From NCBI GenBank assembly GCA_001724265.1, contig MEDY01000168.1, positions 1-58,069 on the forward strand: a DNA stretch of 58,069 bases, read 5' to 3'. The DNA comes from Rhizaria sp. SCN 62-66 (Eukaryota; Rhizaria, unplaced). Shown here one piece after another: positions 1 through 11,689 of the stretch (within the stretch, counting starts at the first letter, position 1; every line of letters starts with the position of its first letter). Made by a program: the position numbers and the translations under genes. The notes beneath the pieces are model-generated. The model was not told the origin of the DNA and did not search any database. It saw nothing but the letters and a program-made list of their open reading frames with translations.

Positions 1-183
1 GTAGTCCGCGAGGGTGCGGCCATCATCGAGCTGCTTGCCCTGGAAGATGAGACGCTGCTGGTCCGGGGGGATGCCCTCCTTGTCCTGGATCTTCTGCTTC
101 ACGGTCTCGATCGTGTCGGAGTGGTCGACATCGAGGGTGATGGTCTTGTTGGCGAGCGTCTTCACGAAGATCTGCATCGACAT
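1..183 (-). CDS. ubiquitin (N-terminal part, runs off the window)
   Basis: The reverse strand from the ATG at 183 encodes 61 residues that align without gaps to ubiquitin up to about Tyr59: [25 protein letters not shown] and [13 protein letters not shown] are readable. The rest, and whether this is polyubiquitin or a ribosomal fusion, lies outside the window. The reading starts Met-Ser-Met, so there are two extra residues before the usual first Met unless the second ATG (177) is used. Against canonical ubiquitin there are several changes at normally near-invariant positions: Thr9 to Ala, Gly10 to Asn, Pro19 to His, Ala28 to Gln and Ala46 to Gln. That is unusual for true ubiquitin, so a ubiquitin-like paralogue is possible. 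Lys6, Lys11, Lys27, Lys29, Lys33 and Lys48 are kept. The short leader before the ATG abuts a probable 5'UTR intron. Confidence 0.85.
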   Translation of the reverse strand, partial: MSMQIFVKTLANKTITLDVDHSDTIETVKQKIQDKEGIPPDQQRLIFQGKQLDDGRTLADY

Positions 184-194
184 GTTGAAGGTGC

Positions 195-376
195 CTGAAT
201 GCGTAGCAAAGAGAACGAAAGAAAACACATAATAACACGGTGAGCGTCGACACAACACGAGCAGGGAAGCATGACAATTGGGGGGAAGCGTGGGATGGGG
301 GTGACGAGAGGGAGCCACCCACAGCTGCCGACGACTTTCGGAGGACAGCCGCAAGCCGACAGGGCCGTCCACTCAC
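195..376 (-). other. probable 5'UTR intron of the ubiquitin gene
   Basis: On the reverse strand a GTGAGT donor begins at 376, and a pyrimidine-rich stretch ends in ATTCAG at 195, eleven bases before the ubiquitin ATG. Joining the flanks does not extend the ubiquitin frame upstream, so the intron would lie in the untranslated leader. Leader introns are common in eukaryotic ubiquitin genes. The donor differs from the GTACGY type seen at most other introns here. Transcript data would be needed to confirm it. Confidence 0.5.
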
Positions 377-1277
377 GCCACGCACAACCACGCAACTAGT
401 AGAGTCCATCGACAAAATCCTTGATGACTACGCAATCACTCACAACGCAGCTCTGGCGAGAGCGGCCCTCGGGCGGGAAAGGCCCACCGTAGAAGGCGGA
501 AGCGGGGTGGGAGGTGGGCTCGGAAAAAGGATCGCAGCGCTCCGCCAGACCACCGAGTCGCGATGCCAACATCGTGATATGATATAAAACAGCAACATCA
601 CACAGATAAATTAATTCCATTCGGAGCAGAAGCACAACCGAGTCAGAAGACGCGCGGAAAGAAGAGGACAGAAAGAATGCTCGTCGAAGCGGCAGCGAGG
701 CGCGGGGGCCGAAAAACTCAAATCATTTTGGTATAGTGCGGAGGCGGGGGATTTCACGCCCTCACTATTACGGACCTCACGAACCGGTCTGATCAATTTC
801 GAAAATATTTTAACATACAATGAATCAAATTTAATTTTGAATTTGAACAGTATATCAAGACAAACAAGTTTGACGTCGCATTCTTGCCAAATGCTTTCGC
901 CCACGAAGGCGGTCGCGGCCGGACTTTTTCGGTCTGCCACAAAAATCTTTAGTTGTGTTTCGGGGATTTTACGTCCTCAAAACAAATTTGTTTTCGAAAA
1001 AGAGCGTCACGAGAGAAAGGGAAATATATCTGTGTATTCTTTCTGAAATATGTAGTCAGTTGAACCCGGCTCTTTCAAGCCACGAGCGCCTGATCTTTGT
1101 CCGGCTTCAGGTTCAGGTTGTGTTAGAAAGCGTGAATCTTTGGGCGAAATCGCACCTCAGTCTTTTGTTTTTGCATTAATAATCACTATTTTAATAAATT
1201 CAACAACATAACTACCATAAAGCACCTGTCTTAGGCGCACGCATGTCGCTGCAGTTGCCCACTATTGATTCGTAGCT
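377..1277. promoter_or_regulatory. upstream region of ubiquitin gene and 3' flank of kinesin
   Basis: About 900 bases without a convincing gene. GC content is high up to about 560 (ubiquitin leader or promoter) and then falls. Two similar segments stand out: a GGGGGATTTCACGCCCTCA at about 746 and a GGGGATTTTACGTCCTCA at about 963, matching at most positions. They may be transcription factor sites or remnants of a repeat. The right-hand end (about 1180-1277) is the 3' flank of the kinesin gene. No RNA gene was recognised. Confidence 0.4.
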
Positions 1278-1762
1278 TTACTCGGTGCTGGGAGCAGGCG
1301 GCGGTCCACCGACGCTCGGCCTCGGCGTCGGCGGCGGCGGCGGCGCAACCCCGACTTGCACCGCGGCCCCACCAGAGCCACCGCCAGCGCCGCCCGCCGC
1401 AGCAGCCAGTGCCGCGGCCCTGATCTGCGCCGCGACGCTCTGCTGCCCTTGTTGCGACTGAGACTGCGACATCACCGCCTGCGACCCGACTCCAGCGCCA
1501 GCGCCAGCGCCCGCGCCCGCGCCGCCGGCCGCGATGCCGCTGGCGCCGGACGCGGGCCGGCCAAGTCCCGCGCCGGCCGCGGCTGCCGCGCTGAGCCCCG
1601 CACCGGAGACGCTGGAGCCGAAGCTGGCGTTGGAGGCATTGTTGGGCGCGTTTTGGCGTGCGCGGACCTTGGCCGAACCGGTGAAGTAGGCGGGAGCTGC
1701 AAGGCGCTCCACGACGCTCATTTTGCGGTACACCGGGGGCGCGCCCGCACTCGCACTGCTGG

Positions 1763-1794
<32 letters not shown>

Positions 1795-4700
1795 GACTGA
1801 GGCGCGGGCACGGGCGTGACGGCACTGGCAGTCGCGCCGGGGTTCTGCTGGAAGAACGCGGCTGCGACTTGGCTGCTCACATTGGCACTCGCGCCCGAGT
1901 GACTCTGGTTGTGGCTGTTGCTGGCGGTGAAGTCGATCGACTCCTCGGCCGCGCTGAAGTTGTTGCTGTAGTCGTTGTTCACCGCGATCGTGGCCACAGG
2001 GGCTCGGGCAACACCGCCGGCCAGCGCAGCTGCCGTCGCGAGGTCCATGTCCATATCCATGTCGAGTCTGCTGTCGCCGCCTATGGCCCCGCCCGCGGCG
2101 CCGTCGCCGTCGCCCGCGAGCAGCGCGCTGCGGAACGCCGCCGTCACGCGGTCGTCGAGCTTGCCAGCGCCACCAGCAGCGGCGCCACCGCCGCCGTCAC
2201 CGTTGCCGGCGCCAGCGTTGGTGGTGGAGTTGAGCGGAGTCGATGCAGCGCCGGCAATGTTGAAGCCGTCGAGCGACACCGAGCCCACGGGCGCGCCGGC
2301 GACACTTGCAGTCATCGCGGCCGCGTTGCCGTTGCCGTTACAGTTCGTGTTGGCCGTCGTGTTGGTCGCGTAGCCGTACATTGAGCCCGGCGCGGTCGGC
2401 GGCGCCTCCGTGATGGAGTAAGCGCGCTGCAGCGTCGTCGTCGTCGTCGTCGAGCCCCCCGCACTAGCATTCGCCGAGGCGGCAGCGGCGGCGTTGGCAG
2501 CGGCGGCCGCGGTGGCAGCGTTGGCGGCGGTGGCGGCGGCGTTAGAGGTGAGGGTGTGCGAAGGCGTGTGCGAGTGGACGTGCGAGTAGGCGCGCGTGCG
2601 GTGCTGCGACGACGACGTCGCCGTGACGTGCAGCCGCGAGAAGACGTCGCTCGCAGACGCCCCCGCGGTCGTCGCCGTGGAGGCCGTGGACTGCGCGACG
2701 ACGCCGACGCCGCCGCGGGTCGACGGGGGCGCGGTGGTCGGCGCAGACTCTACGGGCGGCGTCGCCGCGCGCAAAGGCATTGCGCCCACACTGGCACTGC
2801 TGCTGCTGTTGTTGTTATTAGCACCTGCAGTGGCCGTGCTGTTGCCCGCGTTGGCGTTGGCGACGTTGGCGTTAACATCGGTGAACGTGTACATTGTCCG
2901 GTGGTTGGGCCGCGGCGCCGTGCCCGCGACGTTGGCGCTGGAGCCAGTAGTGCCGGCGTAGTTAGGCCGCACTGTGGCGTGGATCAAGCCAACGGGAATT
3001 GCCACAGCGCCGCCACCACTGACTACGCCAGTGCTCGCGCTGATGCCTGCAGCATTAGTGCCAGAGCCAGGGGCGGCTTGCGGCGGCGTGCGCGCGCCTT
3101 CACCGCCAGCGGCGGCGTTGGCGCCGGCGACGCCGCTGAGGCCGCGGTGGTAGCCGCGTGTCTTGGTGGGCGAGATGGACGACGACTCTGTGTCCGCAGC
3201 ATCAGCAGCAGAGGCTGTCGCAGCAGAGGCTCCTGCAGCCACCGCAGTGGCGCCGAGACTAAAGTCGCCGTTGACGCTGCCGTTGGCGTTGCCGGCGTTG
3301 TCAACTGGCGAGCTGCCGAGACTGTTGTTGCGCCCGGCGGCCCTGAGCCCCGCTGCACCAGCGCCGGCACCAGTGCCAGAGCCAGTGGCCGTGCGGGGCG
3401 AGACGCCAGGGCTGGGGCTGGCCGAGCCGGAGAGCCCGCTGCGGCGGCGCGGCTGTCCGCTGGCGTTGGCCAGCGCGGCGGCCGCGGCCGCGGCAGCAGC
3501 GGCGGAGCGCGGGGTGACCGAGCCGCCACCGCCATTGCGGTCGCCGGGGTTGGCGCTGTTGCCGCGCTCGCGGTCGCGGTCGCGGTCGCCGGCGAGGTGG
3601 ACGTGGAGCAGCTGCGCGCGCGAGAAGGCGTGCACGAGGTCCTTTTCGCTCGCCTGCGCCGCCAGACCCAGCCCGCCCGCGCGTCGCGAGTGGCCCCTGC
3701 GCGCGCCGGCGGCGGCATGCTCGGCGCCCCCGGCGGCGCTGTTGGTGTTGCTGGCGCTGCTGGTGGTGCTACTGGCCGCGGAGCCCAGCGCCGAGTAGCC
3801 GCCGCCGAGCGCGATCGAGCCGTGGCCCGGGACACCGCCGCTGCCGCCCCCTGCGGAGGACGAAGATGCGGAAGAGACTGCGACGGACAGCGATCCCGCC
3901 GCGCCGCCAGTGTTGCTGTTGTTGAACACGAGGCCGCTCGACAGCAGCGGCGCGCCGATGGCCGGCGTCGCGGGGCTCTGATCCGGCGTGTAATGGCTGT
4001 TTTCGCGCCGGATGCGCTCGAGCGCCTGCTCCTTGGTGCGGATCATCGCGCTCACAGTTGCGTTCATGTACGACGATGACGGCTGCGGCACCGACTGCGC
4101 CTGCGCGCCGCCCGCGCTCGCGCTGAACGACGCCGACGAGCCCGCGCCCGCGGCGGCGGCGCCAGAGGCAGCCAGGGCCGACTGGCCGCCGAACGCCGCC
4201 GCCGAGCCGTAGTGGCTGTGGCCGTGGCCGTCGTCCACGGACTCCGCGAGCGCGGCGGCGGTGGCCGCGGCCAGCGCGCTGTTGCCGTGGCCCCAGGTGC
4301 CCTGCCGCAGCACCTGTCCGCGCCTGTTGCCGCCCGCACCAGCGGCGCCGGCGCCCACGGCAGACTTGACCTGCTGCTGCTGTACCTGGAGCTGAAGGTG
4401 CATCACCTGCTGCTGCAGTTGCTGCACTTGCGCGCGCGCGGCCGCCGCGTCGCCCTTGGCGCCAGCCGCGGCCGCCGCAGCCTCCTCCTGCGCGACGGCG
4501 GCGGCGCGGCATGTGCGGCGCAGCGCCTTGGCGGCCTTGGCGGCGCGGGCGGCGCGCTCGCCGGCCGCCGCGGCGGCCTCCTTAAGCACGCTGGCGTGCG
4601 CGATAGCCTGCGCGTGCTGCTCCAGCAGCGCGACGCAGGCGTGTGCCGTGGCCGCCAGTGGCAGTGAGCCGCCGAGCAGCGCGGCGCGAGGCAAGTCGAC

Positions 4701-7700
4701 GCCGAGATAGCACTTGACACCGTCGTTTGTCGCAGTGTTGTAGTGCGGCAAGAGAGTCTCCATGAGAGTCCTGCTCCCGACAGCGACGGCGCTGGCCGGC
4801 TGAGCGTTCACAACGCCGTTCTTGCTGTGGAGCGGGACGGGGGCGCGCAGCGAGGCGAGCAGCACGACGACCTGTTTGGCGTCGACGACGACGAGCGGGC
4901 GGCCCAGCCCGTCGACCGCCGCGCCGTCAATGAAGCCGCCCCAAGCGGGCACCGCGGCCAGCTCCACCAGGTCGGCCTCGTGCGCCGCCTCGGGCGTCTC
5001 GTCGCCATCGCCCGCGCCGACGCCGCTGCCTCTCTCGGAGTTCGTCGCGGCGGATGCGGCGGCGAGGATGATGTTCGTGGCAAGCGAAGCCGCGTGGGTT
5101 GAAGAAAGCGTGTGGTCGACCTGCTGCCGCGCCTCGACCAGGGCCACGCGGGCAGACTCGCGCACCGAAGACACCAGGACCCACTGGCGGCGCTCGGCCG
5201 CAGCGGCTGCGGTGGCGCCGTCAGTGTTCTCGTGCTCAGCGTCAGCGTCAGCGTCAGCGTCGGTATCGCTATTGTCGTCGTCTTCCTCGTCTTCGTTGTC
5301 GCCGTCGTCGTTGTCGTCGGCGTTGTTGCTGTTTGTGGTGTTAGAGCGCGTTTGCGCGTCGCGGAAGGCGTAGCTCCCGTCTGCGGTGACCGTGAGCACG
5401 GCGCCACCGAGCGCCTTCTCGACCTTGCACTGGAGCACACCACCATCGCCGTCGCCGTCGCCGTCGGCGTCAGCCTCGGGGCAGTCGCCGGCGGCCTCAG
5501 CCACGCGCTGCAGCTGCTGTTGCTGCTTCTGTGCGCGTGCGAGCGCGCGCGTGGTCATGGCCGTGAGCCGCTTGTGCGCGCGGGCGACCCTGCGCGCGCG
5601 CGTGTTCTCGCGGTCGATGACGCGCGCGGCCGTGTACATCTCGGCCTTGGCGACGCGCATCGCGCCCTCGATCGCGTCGATCTCGGCTTCGAGCGCCACC
5701 GCGGTCGCAGCCGCGGCGGCCAGCGCGGCCTTCTTGGCGGCCAGCGCGGCCGCCGCGGCGGGGGTCGCGGGCGCGGACGCGTCGCTGGCCTCGGTCACGC
5801 TCGCCGACTCGATGTTGACGGTCAGCTCCCCGGGGGTGTTGCTGATGCTGACGCTCGCGCCACTCACGTTGGCGTCGTCGTCGACGGGGAGGTCGATCTG
5901 GTCCATGTACTTCTGGTGCGCGCGCGCCTGCGACTCCGACAGCGCCTCGTAGCGCAGCGCGGCGCGGCGCACGCGGCGCCGGGCCAGGTAGAGCTCCGCC
6001 GCGCGCGTCGCCAGCGCCGAGAGCGCGGAGGCCAGCGAGCGGCCCGCGGCGGCCACGGGCCTGCACGGCAGCAGCGAGCTGAGGTGGCGCAGCGACGCGC
6101 CCAGCGACGGCACTCCAGCGTTGCCAACAACAAGACTTGTACTGCTGCTGTTGTTGATGTTGATGTTGATGTGTGGGTGAGCGAGCGAGACGGGGGGCAA
6201 GGGCACGAGCGCGCCATTGGCAGCCGTGTCGACCGAGCGGGACTGAGACTGAGACTGTGCTTGAGTGACGGGCCACGCGGGGAAAAGTGAGATGAGGTGG
6301 CTGTAAACCATGAGCTGGTGGCGGCGTGCGTCGTCCTCCTGCTGCCGCGCAAACGAGGCCGCGATCGCGCTGCTCAGCGCGTCGCCGGCGCTCTCGCCCG
6401 CGCTCACCGAGACAGCGGTCGCGCCGCTCGTCGTCTGAGTGCCGGCAGCGTTGGCGTTGTTGTTCAGCGCGAGCAGCGGCGCGAGAGCGTCAGCCTCGTC
6501 CTGGGCGGCGAGGAACAGCGCCATCGCCGACGAGAACAGCGGCAGCGCCAGCACGCCGCCGTTGCCGCTGTCGACACCGTTGCTGCTGCAGTCACCGTCG
6601 GCCAAGTACGAGAGGGCGTCGCGCGCGCTGTTGAGGCCGCCGCAGTGGAGACACATGAAGTCCGGACAGCTGCCATTCGCACCCGTTGCAGCAGCAGCAG
6701 CGGCGGCGCCTGCACCGGCGTTGCTCGAGGTCGGCTGCAGCGTCTTCGAGGGACTGGACCCGCTGCTAGCCTTGCCGGTGCGGCCGGAGCTGCTAGAGCC
6801 AGCGCCACGCCGCTGCGACTGGCTAGCGCTCGCGCTCGTGCTGGAGCTGCTGTGGAGGCTCGAGCTCTGCGTCGGCCGGCTGTAGCCAAACAGCCCGCGC
6901 CGCTGTTTCTGCCGTTGCTCGCGGTCGCGGTCGCGTTCGCGCTCACGGTCGCCTGTGCGGCTGGAGGGCCTGGGGTGGTCGCCGCTGAGCCCGCTCGCGG
7001 CCAGCATCGCACCGACACTGCCGCCGCTGGCGCCACTGCGCTTTGACGCCGCACCACCAGCAGCCGCGGGAGCGTTGGGCTTGCGGGAGGAAATTCGCTC
7101 CTCCGCGCGCAGCTTGGCGACGGCGCGCTCCTTCTCGAGCTGCGTCTTGACAGACTCGTACATGCTCTTGTGCTTGGCCGACTCGCGTAACAGCACCTGG
7201 AAGCGCCGCTCCTGCTCCTGCACCCACACCTTGTGCGCGTCGTTGCGGGACTTGATCTCCTTGGCCAGCTGCACGCGCTCGCGCTTGGTCATGGCCACTT
7301 CCTCCTGCAGCCGCTTGATCTTGACCTCCTCGCTGGCGTACATCTGCCGCAGCCGCTCCGTCTCGCGCGCCTTGCTCTGGTCCAGCTGCTTCAGCCGCGC
7401 CTCGAGCAGGCGCACCTTCTCCTGGTGCGCGCGCACCATTGCGGCCGATGCGGCGGCCGCGGCCGCGGCGGCGGCCTGCTGCTCCTGCTGTTGCTGTGCG
7501 GTCGCGCCGCCGCTGGAGAGCGCCCGCTGTTGCTGCTGTTGTTGTTGTTGCTGTTGCTGCTGCTTCGAAGCCATGTCGGCCAGCACACGGGCGCGCTCGT
7601 TCTGGGTCGCGACCAGCTCGGCCTCCATCGCGGTCATCCTAGAAGAGAATACAGGCGATATGAAAAAGGATAAAGGTGGTTCCATACCCATTGAAGGTGA

Positions 7701-10700
7701 GATTGTGTTGAGCCAAGAGAAAAATATCGCTCGATATAATGTACGATATAATTGAAAATGCAGTTGTTCTGCAAAAAATAGTGACGATTAAAAAAATATA
7801 GTTGTGAAATATCTCGTTTTGCGCAGAACTATGAGCGTACCTGTCCTCATACTCGCGCCTGGCGGCCTGCTCTGCGCGCTCCTGCGCGCGGCCCAGCAGC
7901 GCGATGAGGTCCTGCTTCTCGGCGATCTCGGCGCCAAGGCTGCGATGCGCGCGCGACAGCCGCTCCATGGCGCGCGAGTGGTCGAGCTCCTTGATGTGCG
8001 CGATCGTCTTGATTGCGCGCATGTCGTCCTCCAAATCGCTATCGCTATCGCCGTGGCTTGAGCTGGCACTGGCGGGGCTCTCGTCGCCGGAGGCGTTCTC
8101 ATGGTCACTGCCCGTCGCGTTCTCGTTGCTCTCGTCAACGATCGTGATCTTGGCCTTTGACTTGCTGCTCTTGCCGTGCTTCTTGGAGATTGACTTGGAC
8201 CTAGTCTGTAAAGCCTTGCCACCAGCGCTAATGCTGCCGGGGGTTTTGCGCTCAGCGCGCGTGTTGGCCGAGTCGACCAGCGCACGCTCACGCTCGTCCT
8301 CGACCTCAGAGTCGTCACTGTCCTCAGTTGCAGCGTCGTCCTCGTCCTCGTCCTCGTCGCTGCCGCTGTCTGAGGCCGCCTCGCTGTCGCTGTACTGCGC
8401 CACGGCGTTCGCCCTGCTGCTGTTGGCCCTGTTGCCGCCGGGCGAGGCCGCGGCGTGCACGTCTCTGCGCGACGCCGCGGGGCTGTTGCCCGCGGAGGGC
8501 GGCGGCGGCGGGATCTCGGTGCCCGCATCCACGACCAGCACTACGCCCTTGGGGCCGCCGCCGTGCACGGCTACGACACCGTCGTCCACGCTGCGAACCC
8601 CACCATTGGCGGCACTATTAACAGCGGAGTTAGCGGTCGCGTCGTCTTCGCTCTTGCCGTCACTCTTGCTCTTGTTCTTGCGGGACTTGCGCGACCGACG
8701 GGCCTTCTTTGGGCCACTCTCCACCTCCACATCAACGTCAGCGTCAGCGCCAGCGTCAGCATCGCCATCAGCGGCGGAGCTCTTTTTGCTGTTGTTCTTG
8801 CCCTTACTGCGGTCATTGCCGCCAGAGGCGGACTCAGGCTCCTCTGCGCCCGTAATGCGGCGAATCAGCGCCAGCGCCTCGCGTAGAGCCTTCTTTTTCC
8901 GGTCCAGCTTGATCTGCAACGCCGCAATCGTGCGCTGGTTGTCTTCCAACACGCCCAAGTCGCCGGGACTCAGCTCATCGCTATCGATCGCCCCAGCACC
9001 AGCAGCCGCAGAGTCTGCAGAGCCGGCGTCAGTCTTGCTCTCACTGTCCCCAGCGGCGTCTTTGCCGGCGCTCTTGGCGGCGCGCTGCAGCTTGAGCAGG
9101 GCCGCGTCGCGCTGCACCGTGGTACGCAGTAGCGTCTCGCGCGCGGTGGCCAGTTCGCCGGTCAGCTCGCTCACGCGCGCGCGCAGCGTGTCCAGTTCCA
9201 GCGATAGAGAGTAGAGCAGGGACCGGGACGCGGCCGCGCCGGCCCCCACCCCGGCCGCGGCCGCCGTGAGCTCCCCCGCGCCAGCACCGGCACCGGCCCC
9301 GGCCCCGGCCCCGAGGCCGGTCACGGCGCCGGTTCCAGAGGCGGCGCTGGTAACCGCGGGGAAGCCGCCGCGAGTGCCCGTGCTAACCAGACTGCCCGAC
9401 ACGACCACGCCGCCCGCCGCGCCACTGCTGGCGGCGGCGCCGGCTGCGGTTGCGGGACTGAGACTGCCGGCAGTCAGCGCGCCAGCGTTCGGGCGGGCGC
9501 CGGTGCCAGTGATCGGCCGGTCGTCGTACCTGTACGCGCCAGGAGTCGCGCCGGCACTCGTCTGAGGCCGAGAGGAGCTCGCGGCAGCGCCGGGCCTGGC
9601 GCCAGCGCTGGCGTCTGCGGCGAAGACGGGCAGCGGGAGCCCCGCTGCGGCGAGCGCGGCCTCGAGCGCGGCGACGCGCTCCAGCAGCTGCGCGGTGCGC
9701 ACGGCCACGGGGTCGCGCGCGATCACCGCGCGGTTGCGGATGTTGCGCGCGCGGTTGGCGTAAGCCAGCGTGTTGAGGCTCTCCTCCAGGTTGATGTCGG
9801 CGGGGGACACACAGGCAATCATGAGCGTCTTGCTGTTGCCACCTAGCGAGTCCTTGAGGATGCGGGTGATCTTGGACACGCGGTACGGCACGTGCTGGCC
9901 GCGCTTGCTGGGGTCGCCCAGCGCCGAGATGACGTTGCCAAGCGCCAACAAGCCGGTGTTGATGTTGATGGCCTCCTTCATGCGTTGGCCCTGTGAGGAG
10001 GTAAAGACAACAGTAAATGAAATAGTTCACGGATGAGATAATATTGCACATGAGCATATTAGTGAAAAATAAAAATAAGCTTCATTTAAATAGATCGCAA
10101 TACAGTTCAATTGAATGTTATCTTGTTCAAGCTTGGCGTACCTGTGCGCCTGTGCGTTTGAGCCTCTCTGAGCCCGCAAGGTCAACGAAGTGAAACTTTG
10201 ACTGGATAACCTCGTCCGCGACGGCGTCAAACACGCTCGCACTGAGGATACTACTGTTAGTACTACTCGCGCTCGCGGTAGCGGTGCTCAGGGCCGCGAG
10301 GGTGGCAGTAGCAGCAGCGGCGGCCGCAACGGCCTCGGTCTCGGCCGCAGTCGCAGCCTCCGCCGCCGCCGCGGCTGCCTCAGCCTCCTGCTGTTGGCCT
10401 GCATCGTCCGCCGCCGCCGCCGCCGCCTCGGCCGCCGCCTTCGCTGCCGCGCGCGCCGCCGCCGCCGTGGCCGCCGCCGCCGCCGCAGTCTCCCCCGCCG
10501 CCGCGGCGGCCGCAGCCGCAGTCGCGAGCGCGACAGGGTCGGCCGCGCCCGCTCCGCCGCTGCCGGTCAGCAGACTGGATGCGCCGCCGCCGTTGCCATT
10601 GCCGTTATTGCGCGGCAGCCTGCGCTTCTTCTGCGTGAGGTGGAGAGTGAAGATGGCGTGCGAACGCGAAGACGTCTCGTTCATGCGCGTGGGCGCCATC

Positions 10701-11689
10701 GCGCGCGCGGCCGAGCCCCGCTCAAGCGCGGCCAGCGCGGCGGCCGGGGAGGCCACGGTGCGCTCGAGCGCGTTGAGCACGAGTACGCGCCCGTCGGGGG
10801 TTTCGCGCAGCGACGGGCCGTGGCCGTGTGCGTGCGCGTAGGCGCTGCCGGCCGCGGCGCCGGCGTTGGCGCCGTATGCAGACAACGACGAGGAGGACGA
10901 TGACGAGGTGGGCGCGCGGTAAGTCGGGATTTTGCCGGCTAAGGCTGAGGCGGAGGCGGCGGCGCCGGCTGCGGACTCGGGCCGGGGGCCGAACTCGCCC
11001 GCGCCCGTGTCAGCGCCTGCGGAGTCGCCCGCAGCGCTCGCGTATGCCGCGCTGCTGCTGTTGTTGTTGTTAGCGTGCGAGAAGTCGGCGGGGAGCGGGG
11101 CGGCAAGCAGGTCGTGGATCTCCTCGCCGTAGATCTCGAGGAAGGTTACGTGTACACTGTAGGCCGTCTCGCGCGCGCGGGCCGCGATTTCGCGGAAGAC
11201 GTACTCGAACACGCGGGGCACAATGCCTAGCGCGTCGGGCGGCAGCAGCGCGGCGCCGCCGCCAGTGCCCATGGTGTAGGTCTTGCCGGAACCGGTCTGG
11301 CCGTAGGCGAGCACGGTGGCGTTGTAGCCCTCGATGAAAGCGTCAACGAGCGAGCGCACGCAGGTCGCGAACACGGCCGCCTGCGGGGACGACTCGGGCT
11401 GCACGTGGTCAAACGTGAATGTGCGGTCGGGGCCCAGGCGCACCGTGTCGGGCGTGGGGTGCGTGATGATGGGCGCGCACGATTGCTCCAGCGGCAGCAT
11501 CGGGCGCACGCGCACGCATACGCGCACGGACGAATCGTCACCGGGGACCGGGGTCGCGGCAGGCGCGCCGGGGCTGCTGAGGCTGCCGGGACCCACGGAA
11601 AAGGCGGGGGTTACGTCGCTAACGCTGGCACTTTCATTCGGTGTCGGGGGGTAGAGTGACAGCGGGGCTGAGGAAGGCTGGATACTCAT
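1278..11689 (-). CDS. giant kinesin-4 family (KIF4/KIF21-like) motor protein
   Basis: Three exons: 11689-10142, 9990-7841 and 7638-1278; introns 10141-9991 (GTACGC...CAG, phase 0) and 7840-7639 (GTACGC...TAG, phase 2). The joined CDS is 10,059 nt (3,352 aa), ending in TAA. The N-terminal motor has the P-loop [10 protein letters not shown] (about residue 129), switch I NETSSRSH (about 333) and switch II DLAGSE (about 502). After the exon 1/2 junction come [32 protein letters not shown] and [14 protein letters not shown], the wording typical of kinesin-4. The motor spans roughly residues 50-600 instead of about 350, because low-complexity blocks sit before the switch I region and between [10 protein letters not shown] and [11 protein letters not shown] (loop L10). 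Charged coiled coil follows across the second junction ([16 protein letters not shown] and on), then over 1,600 residues rich in Ala, Ser, Gly and Asn. Kinesin-4 proteins are plus-end microtubule motors acting on spindle midzone or microtubule growth; the role here is inferred. Confidence 0.93.
1763..1798. repeat. CTG/CAG microsatellite, polyGln in kinesin tail
   Basis: A near-perfect run of CTG (CAG on the coding strand) encodes about eleven consecutive Gln near the C-terminus of the kinesin. It is one of several trinucleotide tracts in this window and may be length-variable. Confidence 0.85.
7524..7566. repeat. CTG/TTG trinucleotide tract, polyGln in kinesin
   Basis: A mixed CTG/TTG tract encodes about twelve Gln in the kinesin, a few residues after the start of exon 3 and inside the predicted coiled-coil stretch. 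The mixture of CAG and CAA codons would make it less slippage-prone than a pure CAG run. Confidence 0.8.

Noticed and set aside
2556-4079. Long Arg/Gly/Ala open frames on the strand opposite the kinesin
   Set aside because: They mirror the GC-rich, repeat-rich kinesin codons. The composition is typical of antisense shadow frames, and no domain is present.
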